Assembly: GCA_025617745.1 (NCBI GenBank)
Contig: CM046855.1
Coordinates: 48,649,813 to 48,713,812, forward strand
Reading direction: 5' to 3'
Length of the DNA stretch: 64,000 nt
DNA from: Heliocidaris erythrogramma
Taxonomy: Eukaryota; Echinodermata; Echinoidea; Camarodonta; Echinometridae
Both the position numbers and the translations under genes were made by a program. Each line of letters opens with the position of its first letter. The first letter of the stretch is position 1. The notes beneath the pieces were generated by a model, which was not told the DNA's origin, searched no databases, and saw only the letters and a program-made list of their open reading frames with translations. Below, piece by piece: positions 1 through 10,475 of this stretch.

Positions 1-163
1 TATGAACAACATTTGTTGGTTAGAAAGTTTCGTGAGGAAAACAATTTATATAAAACATTTCTATTCAGTTCACTGATGCATTTTAATCTGTTTCCAATAA
101 ACAATCTCGGAACATTAAATCCTTGTTGCTGTCTATTGATAAGGGAGATTGCTATCATTTAAC

Positions 164-1740
164 TTACGTATCCATACTGCTGGTATTGCTTTTTTTCAGT
201 TTCGCATAGTCAAACATCATAGTACATTTAATTCTTTTGACATTAATCGTTGACACGATATTTTCCAATGACCGAAAACCATTTCTCCCAACTAGGTCTC
301 TAAGATAAATTACACCATTGTCGTACCAGTCTTTATAAAATAACGACTGATTATTGAACAATATATGTTTATTGTGCCAAATAATTTGATCTAGTATATC
401 ACTTGAATCACAGATGAACATGTTAACATCTTTCACAGTGGTAAAAGTTCTAATAAATTCCCATGCTTGTAAGATCTCTTTGTAAAAGATGGGAATTTTC
501 TTTTCATTTATAACGTTGAGCGTACTCATGCTATAATTGCTCTTTAATAACAAAGTGATACCTCCTAGCAGGTCAAACCAGTAAGAGCACATTTTTTCCA
601 TGTTTCTCTGTTTTCGTTTAGGAATCTGCCTAGCCATTTCAAACGAAAGCTTAACATTTGATTCTGTATATCGACCATTCGTACTCCACCTTTCTTGTAG
701 TCTTCTGTCAGGGTACATCTTTTAATTTTTTCTACTTTCCTATTCCAAATGAATTTAAACAATATATTATTCAACATTTTCATAAATTTTGGTGTAATTG
801 AATCAACAATACTCTAGTGGATAATTTGACTAAGTGCAAGACATTTTAGAATAGTCACTCTACCGAAAATGGTTAGGTTTCTTTTCGCCCAACTATTAAG
901 AATATTTTGTAGTTTTACCAATTTTTGCTCCCAACCTAGCCTTAGAGCTTCATCATTATTAGAATAAATGTAATGACCTAAATATTTTACTGGTTTATCA
1001 GCCCACATTAAATCATATTTTACCAGATTGTTGCGTTTACTAGTGTCTCCTGACCATATCAAACTTGTTTTTTTTTCTTTATCAATCTTCGGGCCTGCTA
1101 TGTTACCAAATAACTGTAGTTCATGCAAAACTTCTTTTAGAGAGTTTTCGTCTTGAATAAAAAATAGAGTATCGTCAGCATATTGTAAGAGCTTATTTTA
1201 AGTTGAATGTCATACCCCAATATATCGACTGGTGTGACATTTTCGTTCTTCCGAACACTGTTTGCTAAAAATTCGGCCGCTATAATAAACAACAGAGATG
1301 ACAATGGGCATCCTTGCCGTATGCCTCTTTCAATATTAAAGTTTTTTGAAATCCAACCATTGACCATGCAGGACAGAGCTTAGAATATCTGTATAAAGAA
1401 TCGCGATCCATTTACGGAATGATTCACCAAAATTAAACTTTTCCAAACACAAGTTTAGAAACTGTATATCCAAAACATCGAATGCTTTGGTAAAATCTAC
1501 CAACATAATTGCACCTGTTTTACCGTGTTTCATGAAATACTCAATGACATCTTTCATTAGTCTTACATTACAAGCTGAAAGACGACCTTTTATATAACCA
1601 GTCTGGTTTTCATGAACAATATCACCAATGACATTCTGAACTGTTGCGGTTAATACCGCTGCAATTATTTTGTAGTCGCAGTTAAGCAACGTAATCGGCC
1701 TCCAATTTTTCAGCTCTTTGCAATCGCCTTTTTTAAACAA
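164..1740 (-). pseudogene. Tx1/L1-like LINE ORF2 fragment (RT and C-terminal region), frameshifted
   Basis: On the minus strand, broken frames read in LINE order. 1740-1336 carries the RT front half (NWRPITLLNCDYKIIA, QTGYIKGR, DFTKAFD), 1367-1137 carries GIRQGCPLS, and the YADD catalytic box is encoded at 1171-1182. 1128-814 carries the thumb-like region (KYLGHYI, GRVTILK), and 783-164 the C-terminal GGVRMVDI block and tail. That GGxRMxDI block is typical of L1/Tx1-clade elements. The endonuclease half is missing upstream and at least four frame changes separate the blocks, so this is a dead, truncated copy. Clade assignment is by motif recognition only. Confidence 0.8.
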
Positions 1741-1762
1741 CAGAGTACATGTAATAAGACCT

Positions 1763-1810
1763 TATTATACTCGATGAACCCGGACGAACCCGGGTTCATC
1801 GAGTATAATA
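1763..1810. repeat. Perfect 21-bp-arm hairpin at LINE junction
   Basis: The arm at 1763-1783 (TATTATACTCGATGAACCCG plus one G) is exactly complementary to 1790-1810, with a six-base loop. It sits where the minus-strand LINE gives way to the sequence shared with the 42.5-kb copy. It could be a template-switch product at an insertion junction. No terminator or transposon end is recognised. Confidence 0.75.
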
Positions 1811-1932
1811 TAGTTGATTTCAAGTAATTTGTTATATACTGCGTGATAAACTGATGAGTGCAGGTCGAAAAGCTTCGTTATCATGTCTCTTTTTCGTGCC
1901 GCATTGAAATTTTGTAGTTCCAAGAAATTATT

Positions 1933-1969
<37 letters not shown>

Positions 1970-2424
1970 GGAAGGGAATGGAAGCCTGCATCACCAAGAT
2001 CTTTCCTCATCTTCGCCTATACGACCTTCAGAAGGCAGCTATCCTGGGCACAGCCAGACTGATAAGAAAAACACGGACATAATTAGCAGTATAAAGTTGC
2101 ACTTGAAAAATTAACACTTGGTGTTTTAAAGCAAAGTCTTTCAAGAAAACTTTACGGACTTGATCCTGTTTTTGGGAATAATAATTATAATAATAAGAAT
2201 GAGAAGAAGAAAAAGAAATAAAATAATCAGTTCTTGTTAGCGCATATCACATACTTATCGATGTATCTGTGCGCTTCTAAAGAGCTTTGGATTATTACCG
2301 CGCATGGATCAGCCTAAGGTGCTGAAGCTTGGACAAGGAGTAAATTCCTACGGGTACCCATTTACTTCCCTGGGTCGAGAGTGGCAAATGTACACTGCCC
2401 TCCAAAACTAAGAACTGATTCTGG

Positions 2425-3668
2425 ATTTTGGATAACATTCTATCTTTAATTTATATTCCAGCTCTAAATAAGTTGAAACGCCTAATTCAAGTTTCGTCAA
2501 ATAGGAACATAACCCCATTGGGTAAAGTGACTCGTGTTAAAACACGTGTTAAAACACTTTTTATTTCGCAGTTTAATTATTTGATTCTGTCCTTGCCAAA
2601 TCCGCCACCTGTGTTTATAAAAGAGCTGGAAAAACTCTTATTCAGTTTTTTGTTGAAAAAGAAACCTGATCGCATTAAAAGAAGTCAGATGTGTAATTCC
2701 TATGTGGATGGCGGTGTGAAGATGGTAAACATTGAATGTTTCTTTGCTTCGCTAAAAATAACTTGGATACGAAGAATGTACAACGGATTCATTGACAGTA
2801 TATGCTCGAATTCTTTTCTGTGCTCTGTCCCATTCCAAAATTGTAATTTTATACTTTAAAGTCAGGGTTATTTAGAAAAGTTTATTGACCTGATAACGAA
2901 TCCTTTTTGGAAAGATGTAATTTCTTCATGGTGTAGTTTTAAGAAAGCAAACACATGCTCTAGCAAAGAAGAATTTTCCTCTGAACTCCTTTGCCATAGA
3001 GAAGACATTCTAATACATAAAAATCTCGGCAATTTTAGACACTGGAGCCAGAAGGGTTTAAGATTTATCAATGACTTAATTAGACAAAAAAATAATAGAA
3101 ATTTACAATGTTTCCATTGATGCTGTTCACAACCTTTCGATGATTTTGTGAAGTTAACCATCCCATTTAGACCATTATATCTTTAGTATTTTGATAAAGC
3201 AAAGAAAATGGTGTAAAAATATTAGGTTTCAATGGTCAAAGAAAAGGTATTGAATAACATACAAAACAAAGAAAATGGGAAGAGAAAATCCGAAAACAAA
3301 TTTCACCAGGGAAATGGCGTTGTTTTAATTCTATACCCGTTTCAAACAACGCAAGACGTTACACTCAGATGGTTTCAACACTGCTTAATCAATTGTATTA
3401 CTCCAACAAATATGTATTTGTGTAAATTTCAGGTTAAATCAAGCAGTACATGTGCGTTCTGTTTATTGCATGATGAAACTATTGAACATTTGTTTTTTGA
3501 ATGTCACCTGGTTAGGAAAATATGGGAATACTTTGAAAAGAGATTGTACGAAAGATGCAAATTTGTAATAAAATTAACTATCGAAAATGTTCTGTTTGGA
3601 ATCACACCCACTAAATTCAATAAAGCCTTAAATTCACTTATCATTTGGCTTAAATGGATAATTTCCAA
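2425..3668 (+). pseudogene. Tx1/L1-like LINE 3' fragment inserted beside Ly6 exon 2
   Basis: Plus-strand frames read in order: an RT C-terminal block (2428-2859, with VDGGVKMVNIECF), a linker with NPFWKDVISSW (2870-3118), and a zinc-binding zf-RVT-type block (from 3232; CAFCLLHDETIEHLFFEC). The last has the C-x2-C...H...C spacing usual at the end of such ORF2 proteins. Three frames are needed, so the copy is dead. It is absent from duplication copy B, so it entered copy A (or was lost from B). Its right edge is at about AATATGTATAT, some 25 bases before the Ly6 exon 2 acceptor. Confidence 0.78.
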
Positions 3669-3697
3669 AAATATGTATATATTTTTTTCCTCGACAG

Positions 3698-3834
3698 AGT
3701 CGTCTTTGTCTCTTGAGTGCTTCATATGCTCAAATGATGTCGATAGCGGTCGAGACCGATCCTACTGTATAAATAATGTCGAGCACGGTGCTGTCCGTAC
3801 TGAAATTTGCGCCGATGGCGTCACCAGCTGTGTC
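3698..3834 (+). CDS. Ly6/uPAR (three-finger) protein copy A, exon 2
   Basis: A 137-base exon bounded by acceptor CCTCGACAG and donor GTAAGT, entering in phase 1 and leaving in phase 0, exactly as the paralogous exon at 43445-43581. It encodes the first five cysteines of a Ly6/uPAR (LU) domain (LECFIC, SYC, EIC, TSC). LU domains are small extracellular disulfide-rich folds used as receptors, receptor modulators or secreted ligands. Exon 1 (signal peptide) is not seen and, by analogy with copy B, should lie more than 4 kb upstream, outside the window. No lesion is visible in this exon, so the gene could be functional. Partner and exact role are unknown. Confidence 0.82.
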
Positions 3835-3902
3835 GTAAGTTTTACGTTTATTGTATGAAGAGAGAGAGAGAGAAAGAGGGAGAGAGAAAGAGAGCGCGAT
3901 TA

Positions 3903-4061
3903 GGGCCCCGTTGCATAAAACTTACCATTAATGGTAACTCTGCTATCAATGGTAACTACCATGGTAACATCACTCAGCAGCCAATCAAAATCTAGGTTTT
4001 CATTGGAGTTACCACTGATGGCAAAGTTACCGTTATTGGTAAGTTTCATGCAACGGGCCCC
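3903..4061. mobile_element. MITE with GGGCCCGTTGCAT-type inverted ends
   Basis: The left end (GGGCCCCGTTGCATAAAACT) is the inverted complement of the right end (AGTTTCATGCAACGGGCCCC). The interior holds repeated ATGGTAAC/GTTACCAT motifs. Copy B of the duplication lacks it: GAGAGATCAGAAGACTGATC there runs straight across the site, so it is an insertion in Ly6-A intron 2. The superfamily is not assigned. Confidence 0.75.
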
Positions 4062-4868
4062 AGAAGACTGATCGAGAACAGCCGCGCAGCTAGAATTTTA
4101 TTTGAGTAGATTTCACGTTGTCGGTTGTAACAAATATGAGAGAAAAGCTAATGGCTCGTATAGCACCCTTTTTAGGCGAAAAGTTAGTTCGACGCCCTGA
4201 CTGCTTTTCAATCAATTGGACGCAATACTGTATTTTATATGTAACAAGGTTTGACGTTTTAGCAAATCTTGAGAGAAAGTTAACAGCTCGTAGTACTTTT
4301 TAAGGCTTTTTTTCTCATTTCCCCCGCTTTTCGCCCTCTTTTTTATTTTTAATTTTTTAGTCGGCGTTTTTTATTTATTATTTATTTATTTTTATTATTA
4401 TTATTTATTTATTCATTAATTTTTTATTTTTTATTTATTATTATTATTTTTTTTTTTTTTTTTTGGGGGGGGGCCACCGCCCCCACCGCCACCAGGCTCA
4501 CTGATGAAACCTTTTTCATCTACAACTGCGGATCATAGTAAATATTCTAAATGCATAATTGTGACATCAAACAGAACACACATAAAAATTTGATAACATT
4601 TATTTTTTAAATTTATCATAACTGTTTTTATTTTCAGTTATTTTAATTTAAATTAATGGGCAAATCAATTGGCAAAATTAATGCCATGCAGAAAGTTTCT
4701 TTGTTTAATTGTATTTGCATGTATGTTATGTTGCATTGTACTGTACTGTTTTTATGTTGCTTTCTGTTATGCTGGTGGAAAACGAATTTCCACGATTTTA
4801 TGAATGAATAAAATTATCAAATTATCAATTATTAAATAAATAGTAAAACACATAGGCGTACAAGTGTA

Positions 4869-5011
4869 CGCTCTCAGAAAAGTTTTTAGGTTGGTTAAAA
4901 TATGAAAATATAATAAAATCAAATATGAACTGTTGGTTAAAAAAACCCCAACATACAATTTTATCTTTAACCAACAGTTGGTAGGTTCATAATTTAACGT
5001 TTCTGAGAGTG
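4869..5011. mobile_element. Small TA-flanked MITE (CACTCTCAGAAA ends), copy A
   Basis: Ends CGCTCTCAGAAA...TTTCTGAGAGTG are flanked by TA on both sides. The interior carries an imperfect palindrome of AACTGTTGGTTAAA/TTTAACCAACAGTT. It is shared with copy B at 44643-44798, so it was in place before the segmental duplication. TA flanks suggest mobilisation by a Tc1/mariner-type transposase. Confidence 0.72.
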
Positions 5012-5976
5012 TACAAGGTGGAGGTAATTTTCAGTTAGAGCTCATTCAATGTGTTTTTGGTTGGCATGGTCAAATTTTAATTTTGGGTATTTCCTGAAAG
5101 AGTATACTTTTCTCTTAGTAATCTAAATTTGGAGGTACCAAACAATGTAAAAGTGGTATTTTTCACAGTTTTTTATTAGACTTATGTGTGTCTTCTCTGG
5201 ATTTTGTGGTATTACTTTTCTTTTTTACGACCCTTAATATTTGTCTCATTTTGATCTCTCATTCAGTTCTAATCCTCCTTTCAAGTCAGAGTGCTTCAAT
5301 AGCCTGCAAACTTTAAACCCTTATTTTGCAGTCTAAGTAACATTATGAGGGACTGTGCATTCTTCTCTTTGTACAGTGAGTTTAGAATATCCAATGCTAA
5401 TGAATTATATATCATTTTAAAGCCGAGAATCCGCTCTTTCATAATCAGACCTTAACTAAAATTCATATCTCGCGACTTTTTGGTGGTTTTGTGGTGCCTG
5501 GTCACATTTGGCCACCGAGGTGTTCTTTTTGCACTTTTTTTTAAAGTGCATCAAACAGGGGATAACAATATATTCAATATATTTAATCTTTTATTGATTA
5601 ATCAATTTCTTTATTATTCATTTATTTATTTAACGCGATAACAACTACTTTCGAAAAATAAACTCAAGACAATTTTAATAGCCCTGTCTATCACCTTTAG
5701 AAATGTGGGAACGTTACAATGGTGTATTACATAATCCGAACCTGATTTCTATGGGCAGTACAATAGGTCTTTGAAATTACCCTATTTTTCGAAAGTAGTT
5801 CTTATCGTGTTATTTATTCTTGTTCATTTATTAATTCATTTTCAAGTTATCATATATATAGTTAACATAGTTCAGCTAACCTTAGCAAACAAATCACAAA
5901 CTCGTCCTCGATCTTATATGGATTTTTAAAGTATATCTGATATCATCCGCACAAAGTCATAAAGGGATGCACTTAA

Positions 5977-6272
5977 AGGGATACTCAACCGCAGATTGTG
6001 GACGTTTTTATGCCGCGAAAGGGCATCGTGATCGTTACCTGATTATGCCGTTGCCCTGCGGGGCGCAAACTTCGGACAGACTGGTCTCCGCGCAACATGC
6101 ACTCGAACTCAACCTGAGCTCGAGCTCTTGTGCGAGATTCGTTCGGCTTCGTGCAGTCCGAAATGTAATTACAGTAGTCCGACGGATGCGTTCGACGCAC
6201 AAATTTTGTGTATGAGTGAATGGGGCTTACGCAATCCTGACATTCGCCACAGCCGCCTGGTGGCGTATCCCT
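5977..6272. mobile_element. TTAA-type MITE (AGGGATAC ends), 50 bp before Ly6-A exon 3
   Basis: Ends AGGGATAC...GTATCCCT are flanked by TTAA on the left and TGAA (one change) on the right, the pattern of piggyBac-mobilised MITEs. A reverse-orientation relative lies at 56067-56351 with TTAA on both sides. It is GC-rich compared with its surroundings. Copy B lacks it, so it marks an insertion next to the exon 3 acceptor in copy A. Confidence 0.75.
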
Positions 6273-6321
6273 TGAAATATGACACTTTTTGACTATTATT
6301 ATTATTGTTTTTAATTAATAG

Positions 6322-6516
6322 ATACACAACAAGATCGAAATGAATCGCCAGACCGGGGAGTTCAAAACACTGAGCGTAAACCGTGGTTGCCTCTCCGACG
6401 GTATCGAGTGCGAAGACGCTCGATTGGTGAGCGATGACTTCATATTCTACACATCCTGTTGTACCGATGACTACTGCAACGAGACTCACCTTGTCCCTTT
6501 CCCCGAGAAGTCCTAG
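6322..6516 (+). CDS. Ly6/uPAR protein copy A, terminal exon 3
   Basis: Exon after acceptor TTAATTAATAG, phase 0, 64 codons plus TAG. It supplies the last five cysteines, including the LU signature CC-x4-CN (SCCTDDYCN), then ends after only 11 more residues. There is no hydrophobic GPI-signal tail, so the product should be secreted. Compared with exon 3 of copy B it is five codons shorter in the loop between EDA and the SCC motif. The two copies also differ strongly at the exon start but agree from RGCLSDG onward, a pattern worth testing for selection. Confidence 0.82.
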   Translation: MHNKIEMNRQTGEFKTLSVNRGCLSDGIECEDARLVSDDFIFYTSCCTDDYCNETHLVPFPEKS

Positions 6517-6838
6517 TCGGTGACCATGGTGATCAACAGGCCTGCATGACAAAATGAAATCCGGACTGTTTAAACTACAAAATCAAATCACAAAAGGAAC
6601 AAACATTCTAAAAGCAATTCATATTGATTATGGCAGGGTTTTTTCGAATTTCTATAGAGGACAATTTGAATTCGTAATTAAAAATTCGTTGGCATGGATT
6701 TGCCCGACTTTAGAGGGAAGACCTGTCTCATTGGTAGGCCATTATATAGCGTACGCATGGAATTGGTATGGATGTACCCCCTACGCTCTATGGAAAGAGA
6801 GGGGCTATATGTGAGATTGTTACTTTGCTTCGACGGGA

Positions 6839-6912
6839 GCCCGGATAGCTCAGTTAGTATAGAGCACTGGTCATGTAATCCAGGGTCCCGGGTTCGAATC
6901 CCGGTCGGGGCA
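6839..6912 (+). tRNA. tRNA-Thr(UGU)-like gene, probably degenerate
   Basis: The cloverleaf has acceptor GCCCGGA/TCGGGGC (one G-G mismatch), D arm GCTC...GAGC, a perfect T arm CCGGG-TTCGAAT-CCCGG and discriminator A. The anticodon loop CATGTAA places TGT at positions 34-36, which is Thr, but position 33 is A instead of the near-invariant U, and the base of the anticodon stem is a T-T mismatch. TTTT follows seven bases downstream. It lies in an insert absent from duplication copy B. Probably a pseudo-tRNA or tRNA-derived mobile piece. Confidence 0.6.
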
Positions 6913-7449
6913 TTGCAATTTTCTCACATTTACTTTCTTTATGATATATCTATTATACATTTGTAGCCAAAGAAAGAACACCGTCATATTGCATTCATAC
7001 AACGAATAAAATTGTGTCTATTGTAAATTGTTCATTATATGACGTGAACTTTCCACATGTGATTAATATAAACATGATAAAGGAGTGGTTAAAGGGTACA
7101 AATCAGACACAAAAAAAGATATTTTGCTCTACATGTTGAAGATCCATGTCACTATACTATATTCGAAATACGGGATTCAAATATTACTTCTATTGAGGGA
7201 TATTTCAAGCGTAAAGCGACTCGTAAGTAGACTACTTGATGCATCCGTACCGTACGTGCTCGCTATAAAATTAGGGTTCCGCGCACACACCCTCGTGTTA
7301 TCCTTTATTTCCTTCATACTCCTAAAATGTTGACCTATAGAATGCCAGATAAATGTTTTTGAGGTTGATTTTATACTTTCTAGCGGTCCACAATTATTTT
7401 TTCGGGTGATTGGTCCAACAAAGCCATTGGCATGATTTGTAAATATGTG

Positions 7450-8520
7450 TCGTGTAAGGATCGTGATAAAATTACCAGCTCAATAATTATTTTGTATGAA
7501 ATAGTTATTTAGCTTGGTTATTTTGGCCAATATTTTGGTCATTATAATTTGCCTGGTGGAAATTTTGTTACAAACAACCAATTTAGCTGGTTATTTCAAC
7601 AAATGTAAAGATCTAAAGATCCATTATGACCAAGGGTGAAGAAAGGAGTTCACGTGAATCGATTATAATCGTCTAAGGTTTGATTGTATCCAAAGATATT
7701 TTCTACTATATGGTGAAAAGTAATTTTTTTATAAAATGGAAACGTTAATGTCAAATCATTTTTTTCGCAGTTGTTTCTGCATTTATTGATGAAACAAGTA
7801 TTAACATTTATTCTTTTCTTCATCATACAATTTATAAGGCGATTGATAAACAAGAATTGCGACAGTTAATATACTTAAATTGCAATGAAAAAAAAAAATT
7901 AAAAAAAAAATATATATATACAAATATATTCTGAAATCTTAAAACTAGAAATATAATAATATATCGAAATTAAGTGAATGCAGGGGCCAGCCATCATAAG
8001 CTAAGTAGCTTGAAGCGATAGCAGCCAGGAGAAAGTAGTAACATGACACCAGTTGGAGTCTGCAGAAAGGGATGTCACAAAGAGAGACAACGTGTTCTAC
8101 GGAATATCTTCTTTTTTTTTTTTTTTAGGTGAAATGCGAATGCGTGCACGTGTGTGAGTGAAAGTGCGGGAATTATGAATATTTAGATAGGAGATATTTT
8201 TTAAGCGAAGCGTTAAAAGAACATTAACATAATTACATAATTACATAATTACATAATTACATAATTACATAATTAGCCATCAAGGACCAGCGATCGATTA
8301 CATCAGTATGGCGAACGCTCGAAGAAATAATTATTTGTCGTCTTTAACTAATCATTCTCTTATTTATGGAATGCTTTAATTGCTGCTTTTATTTTTTCAA
8401 GATAACTTTATTACAGCTGATAACAGATTGAAAAGACTTTATGTCAAAGAATTAAAATGCTAAAATAGCAATGAAACTACAAAATTCTCTGTGTAATCCC
8501 ATTTTTGACAGATTTTTCTG
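7450..8520. other. No gene recognised; 8-bp microsatellite
   Basis: AT-rich sequence after the end of duplication copy A. It contains about six copies of an ATAATTAC-type 8-mer at 8228-8274 and poly-A/AT runs near 7887-7925 and 8110. No coding region, RNA gene or transposon end was recognised. Confidence 0.5.
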
Positions 8521-8522
8521 AG

Positions 8523-8646
8523 GCTCTGAAGTGACTCAAATGCACCAATGACGTAGTAAACCACCACGACAGAGCCTTCTGCATGACTGAAGTCGAGCAG
8601 AGGAAAGTCGACATTGAAACGTGTGCAGATGGCGTCACAAGCTATA
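8523..8646 (+). pseudogene. Relic Ly6/uPAR exon 2 with a nonsense codon at a cysteine
   Basis: The frame aligns residue for residue with Ly6 exon 2 of copies A and B: ALK-stop-LKC-TNDV, HHDRAFC, EVEQ and CADGVTS are all recognisable. The first conserved cysteine codon has become TGA, the last cysteine of the exon is Tyr, and the donor GTAAG is lost. No matching exon 3 follows. It is a dead third family member, showing that the locus is an expanded cluster. Confidence 0.72.
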
Positions 8647-8659
8647 CGCAGGCCTAAGT

Positions 8660-9400
8660 TGGTTTTTTTTTCAAAGATAAAGTTGAACTCTGGTCATGCG
8701 ATTACATTATGGACGAAACTAAAAGCATTTTTTAAAGGTTGTCTCTCTTCCACCTCCCTGGTTGTACATAATAACTGATACAGTGAGATTTTCGAATGTC
8801 CAAAGTTAAGACAAAGTGATAAAAAAAAAAATATTTTTAAGGTCCTGCTGAAAATCACACGCACTGCACATAGAAAATGGGTATGAGGAACAACAACACA
8901 TGCATGGACGCTTGGCCCAAACATTTCTCGTCGAATATTTCGAACATGATATCAATTAATCAATCAAGTCGGGTAGAACTCCCGAGATCCACGGATAAGT
9001 TCTTTCCAGCAACCTCATGTCATTCATGAGTCCAGCGATCTCTCGCATCTTCTGGAGTCCTTAATGAAAAGACATTATGCCCTCCAAGGTCTCCCTCTTC
9101 TTGCATCTCCATAAGGGCATTTGAAAAGTAGTCCTTTTCAGGGGTGGCATTTCTACTATGATATTCTTTCAAACTGACATACAAAAAAAGTGAAAAAACT
9201 CGCAAATTATTTGTTCATCTTTAGAAGAACTCCACCTTCTTATTTAATGAGGTAACTGTTCGTCGGTGTAGGGAACATGATTATTTGGGGCTTTATGTTG
9301 TAACTCAAGAAGTTCATTACACATATACCTAAAATCCATGGCGATGGATTTTTAAGTACGATAATTATTACATTGCAATTGATAAAATCAACCAGATATC
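8660..9400. other. Dispersed-repeat sequence; no firm gene
   Basis: 8830-8960 (CCTGCTGAAAATCACACGCA, GGCCCAAACATTT) resembles 34100-34200 and a short stretch near 49115, so it belongs to a dispersed local repeat. A minus-strand open stretch around 9205-9020 (LGGHNVFSLRTPEDARDRW) looks somewhat protein-like, but no family was recognised and there is no intact gene structure. Confidence 0.35.
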
Positions 9401-9414
9401 TTAAGCCGACCGCA

Positions 9415-9790
9415 CACTATATTCATAAGAAAATTTAATAGCATATGTTAAGAACATTGAAACACAGAAAATCTTTTTTATTGAGGTTCTGAATAGTCAT
9501 ACCGAAATTACGGCCTCTTGCGAGCCTCCAAGTCGGAGGAAAGGCTAAATCGGCTCCAAATCGTAGTAACGTCAGAGCAGTCCTACGATTGTACAATTTG
9601 AAGCTGATCGAGTTGGCCCTTATTCCAGGTAGAAGGCTGACAACGCACCGAATTCCAAGGTTTAGTATTCATATTACTGTCCAGAACCTGAGTCAGGAAA
9701 ATTTTTATTTGTTTAAATGTCCATATTTAATGCTATTGCGATTTATTTCCCAAATCGGATCGCAGTCGATTGTATAGTGTGCGGTGGGGT
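9415..9790. mobile_element. MITE with GCCGACCGCACACTATA ends
   Basis: Left end GCCGACCGCACACTATA and right end TATAGTGTGCGGT are inverted complements about 375 bp apart. The interior (GAGCCTCCAAGTCGGAGGAAAG) has no coding capacity. TTA/TTAG-like flanks are compatible with several superfamilies, so none is assigned. Confidence 0.65.
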
Positions 9791-10362
9791 TTAGGTTCGA
9801 ATTGGATCATGTTTTGGTTATATTTTTGCTTTCATGATAGATCCGCTTGGGAGCTCCGAACACTGAGCGTTGTCCGGGGAAGCTTGCCACCGCGGTTATG
9901 CTATGGTCACAACTGATGGGTTGGTCACAATTTGTTTTACCTTTGGTTGCTGTTTAAAAAAAGAAAAAAAAGAAAAAAAAAATCCCTCCGTGATCGACTC
10001 CAATGAGCATACAAAACACTTTTATTCGAAAGTTAGTGCCATGAAGGAGAATTTTGATACGTAGGCATTTTAAATTAAAGAAATACGAGCCAAAATGATT
10101 GCTATTGATTGCTCAGCCACAGGGAAAGTAAAAAATTACGCCATGACCAAATGATTAATAGCACATTGAAGATAATGAAATATTTTCTAAAACTATTTCC
10201 ATTTTCTTCTCAGTTTTGGAGAATTGTTTTGAACAATTATCAGAGTTTATAATAAAATATGTAGATTTAGAGAGATGAAATGTGAACTAATTTTCCTATG
10301 AATAAGTTTGCATAAGAAGAGATATAAAATAAATACTCTAAAGTAATGAATACATTAAAATA

Positions 10363-10365
10363 CCC

Positions 10366-10396
<31 letters not shown>

Positions 10397-10405
10397 AAAA
10401 AAAAA
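10363..10405. repeat. C24 run followed by A19 run
   Basis: A homopolymer of 24 C abuts 19 A. The lengths are likely to be unstable and may be affected by sequencing or assembly error. An (AT)n run follows at about 10449-10475. Confidence 0.8.
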
Positions 10406-10475
10406 GATCTAATCTGTGATTGTCGGCTTGAAAAGTAAAATTCATTAAATATATATATATATATATATATATATA

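Larger units (their letters stand above)
1935..7438. repeat. Segmental duplication, copy A (Ly6-bearing)
   Basis: Long collinear similarity to about 42490-47857. It begins at an (ATA)n run followed by AAGGAAGGGAATGGAAGCCT and runs through both Ly6 exons, the T/G-rich block near 4440-4490, the CACTCTCAG MITE, the sequence after the stop codon and on to GTGATTGGTCCAACAAAGCC near 7400. Copy A alone carries the LINE at 2425-3668, the MITEs at 3903 and 5977, and the tRNA-like insert near 6640-6913. Copy B alone carries the MITE at 47044. The stretch 1965-2085 resembles a short LINE tail (LQKAAILGTARLIRKT) present in both copies, so it predates the duplication. Confidence 0.85.

Noticed and set aside
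5967..6215. Open frames on both strands inside the TTAA MITE
   Set aside because: GC-rich MITE sequence; the same frames are disrupted in the copy at 56067-56351.
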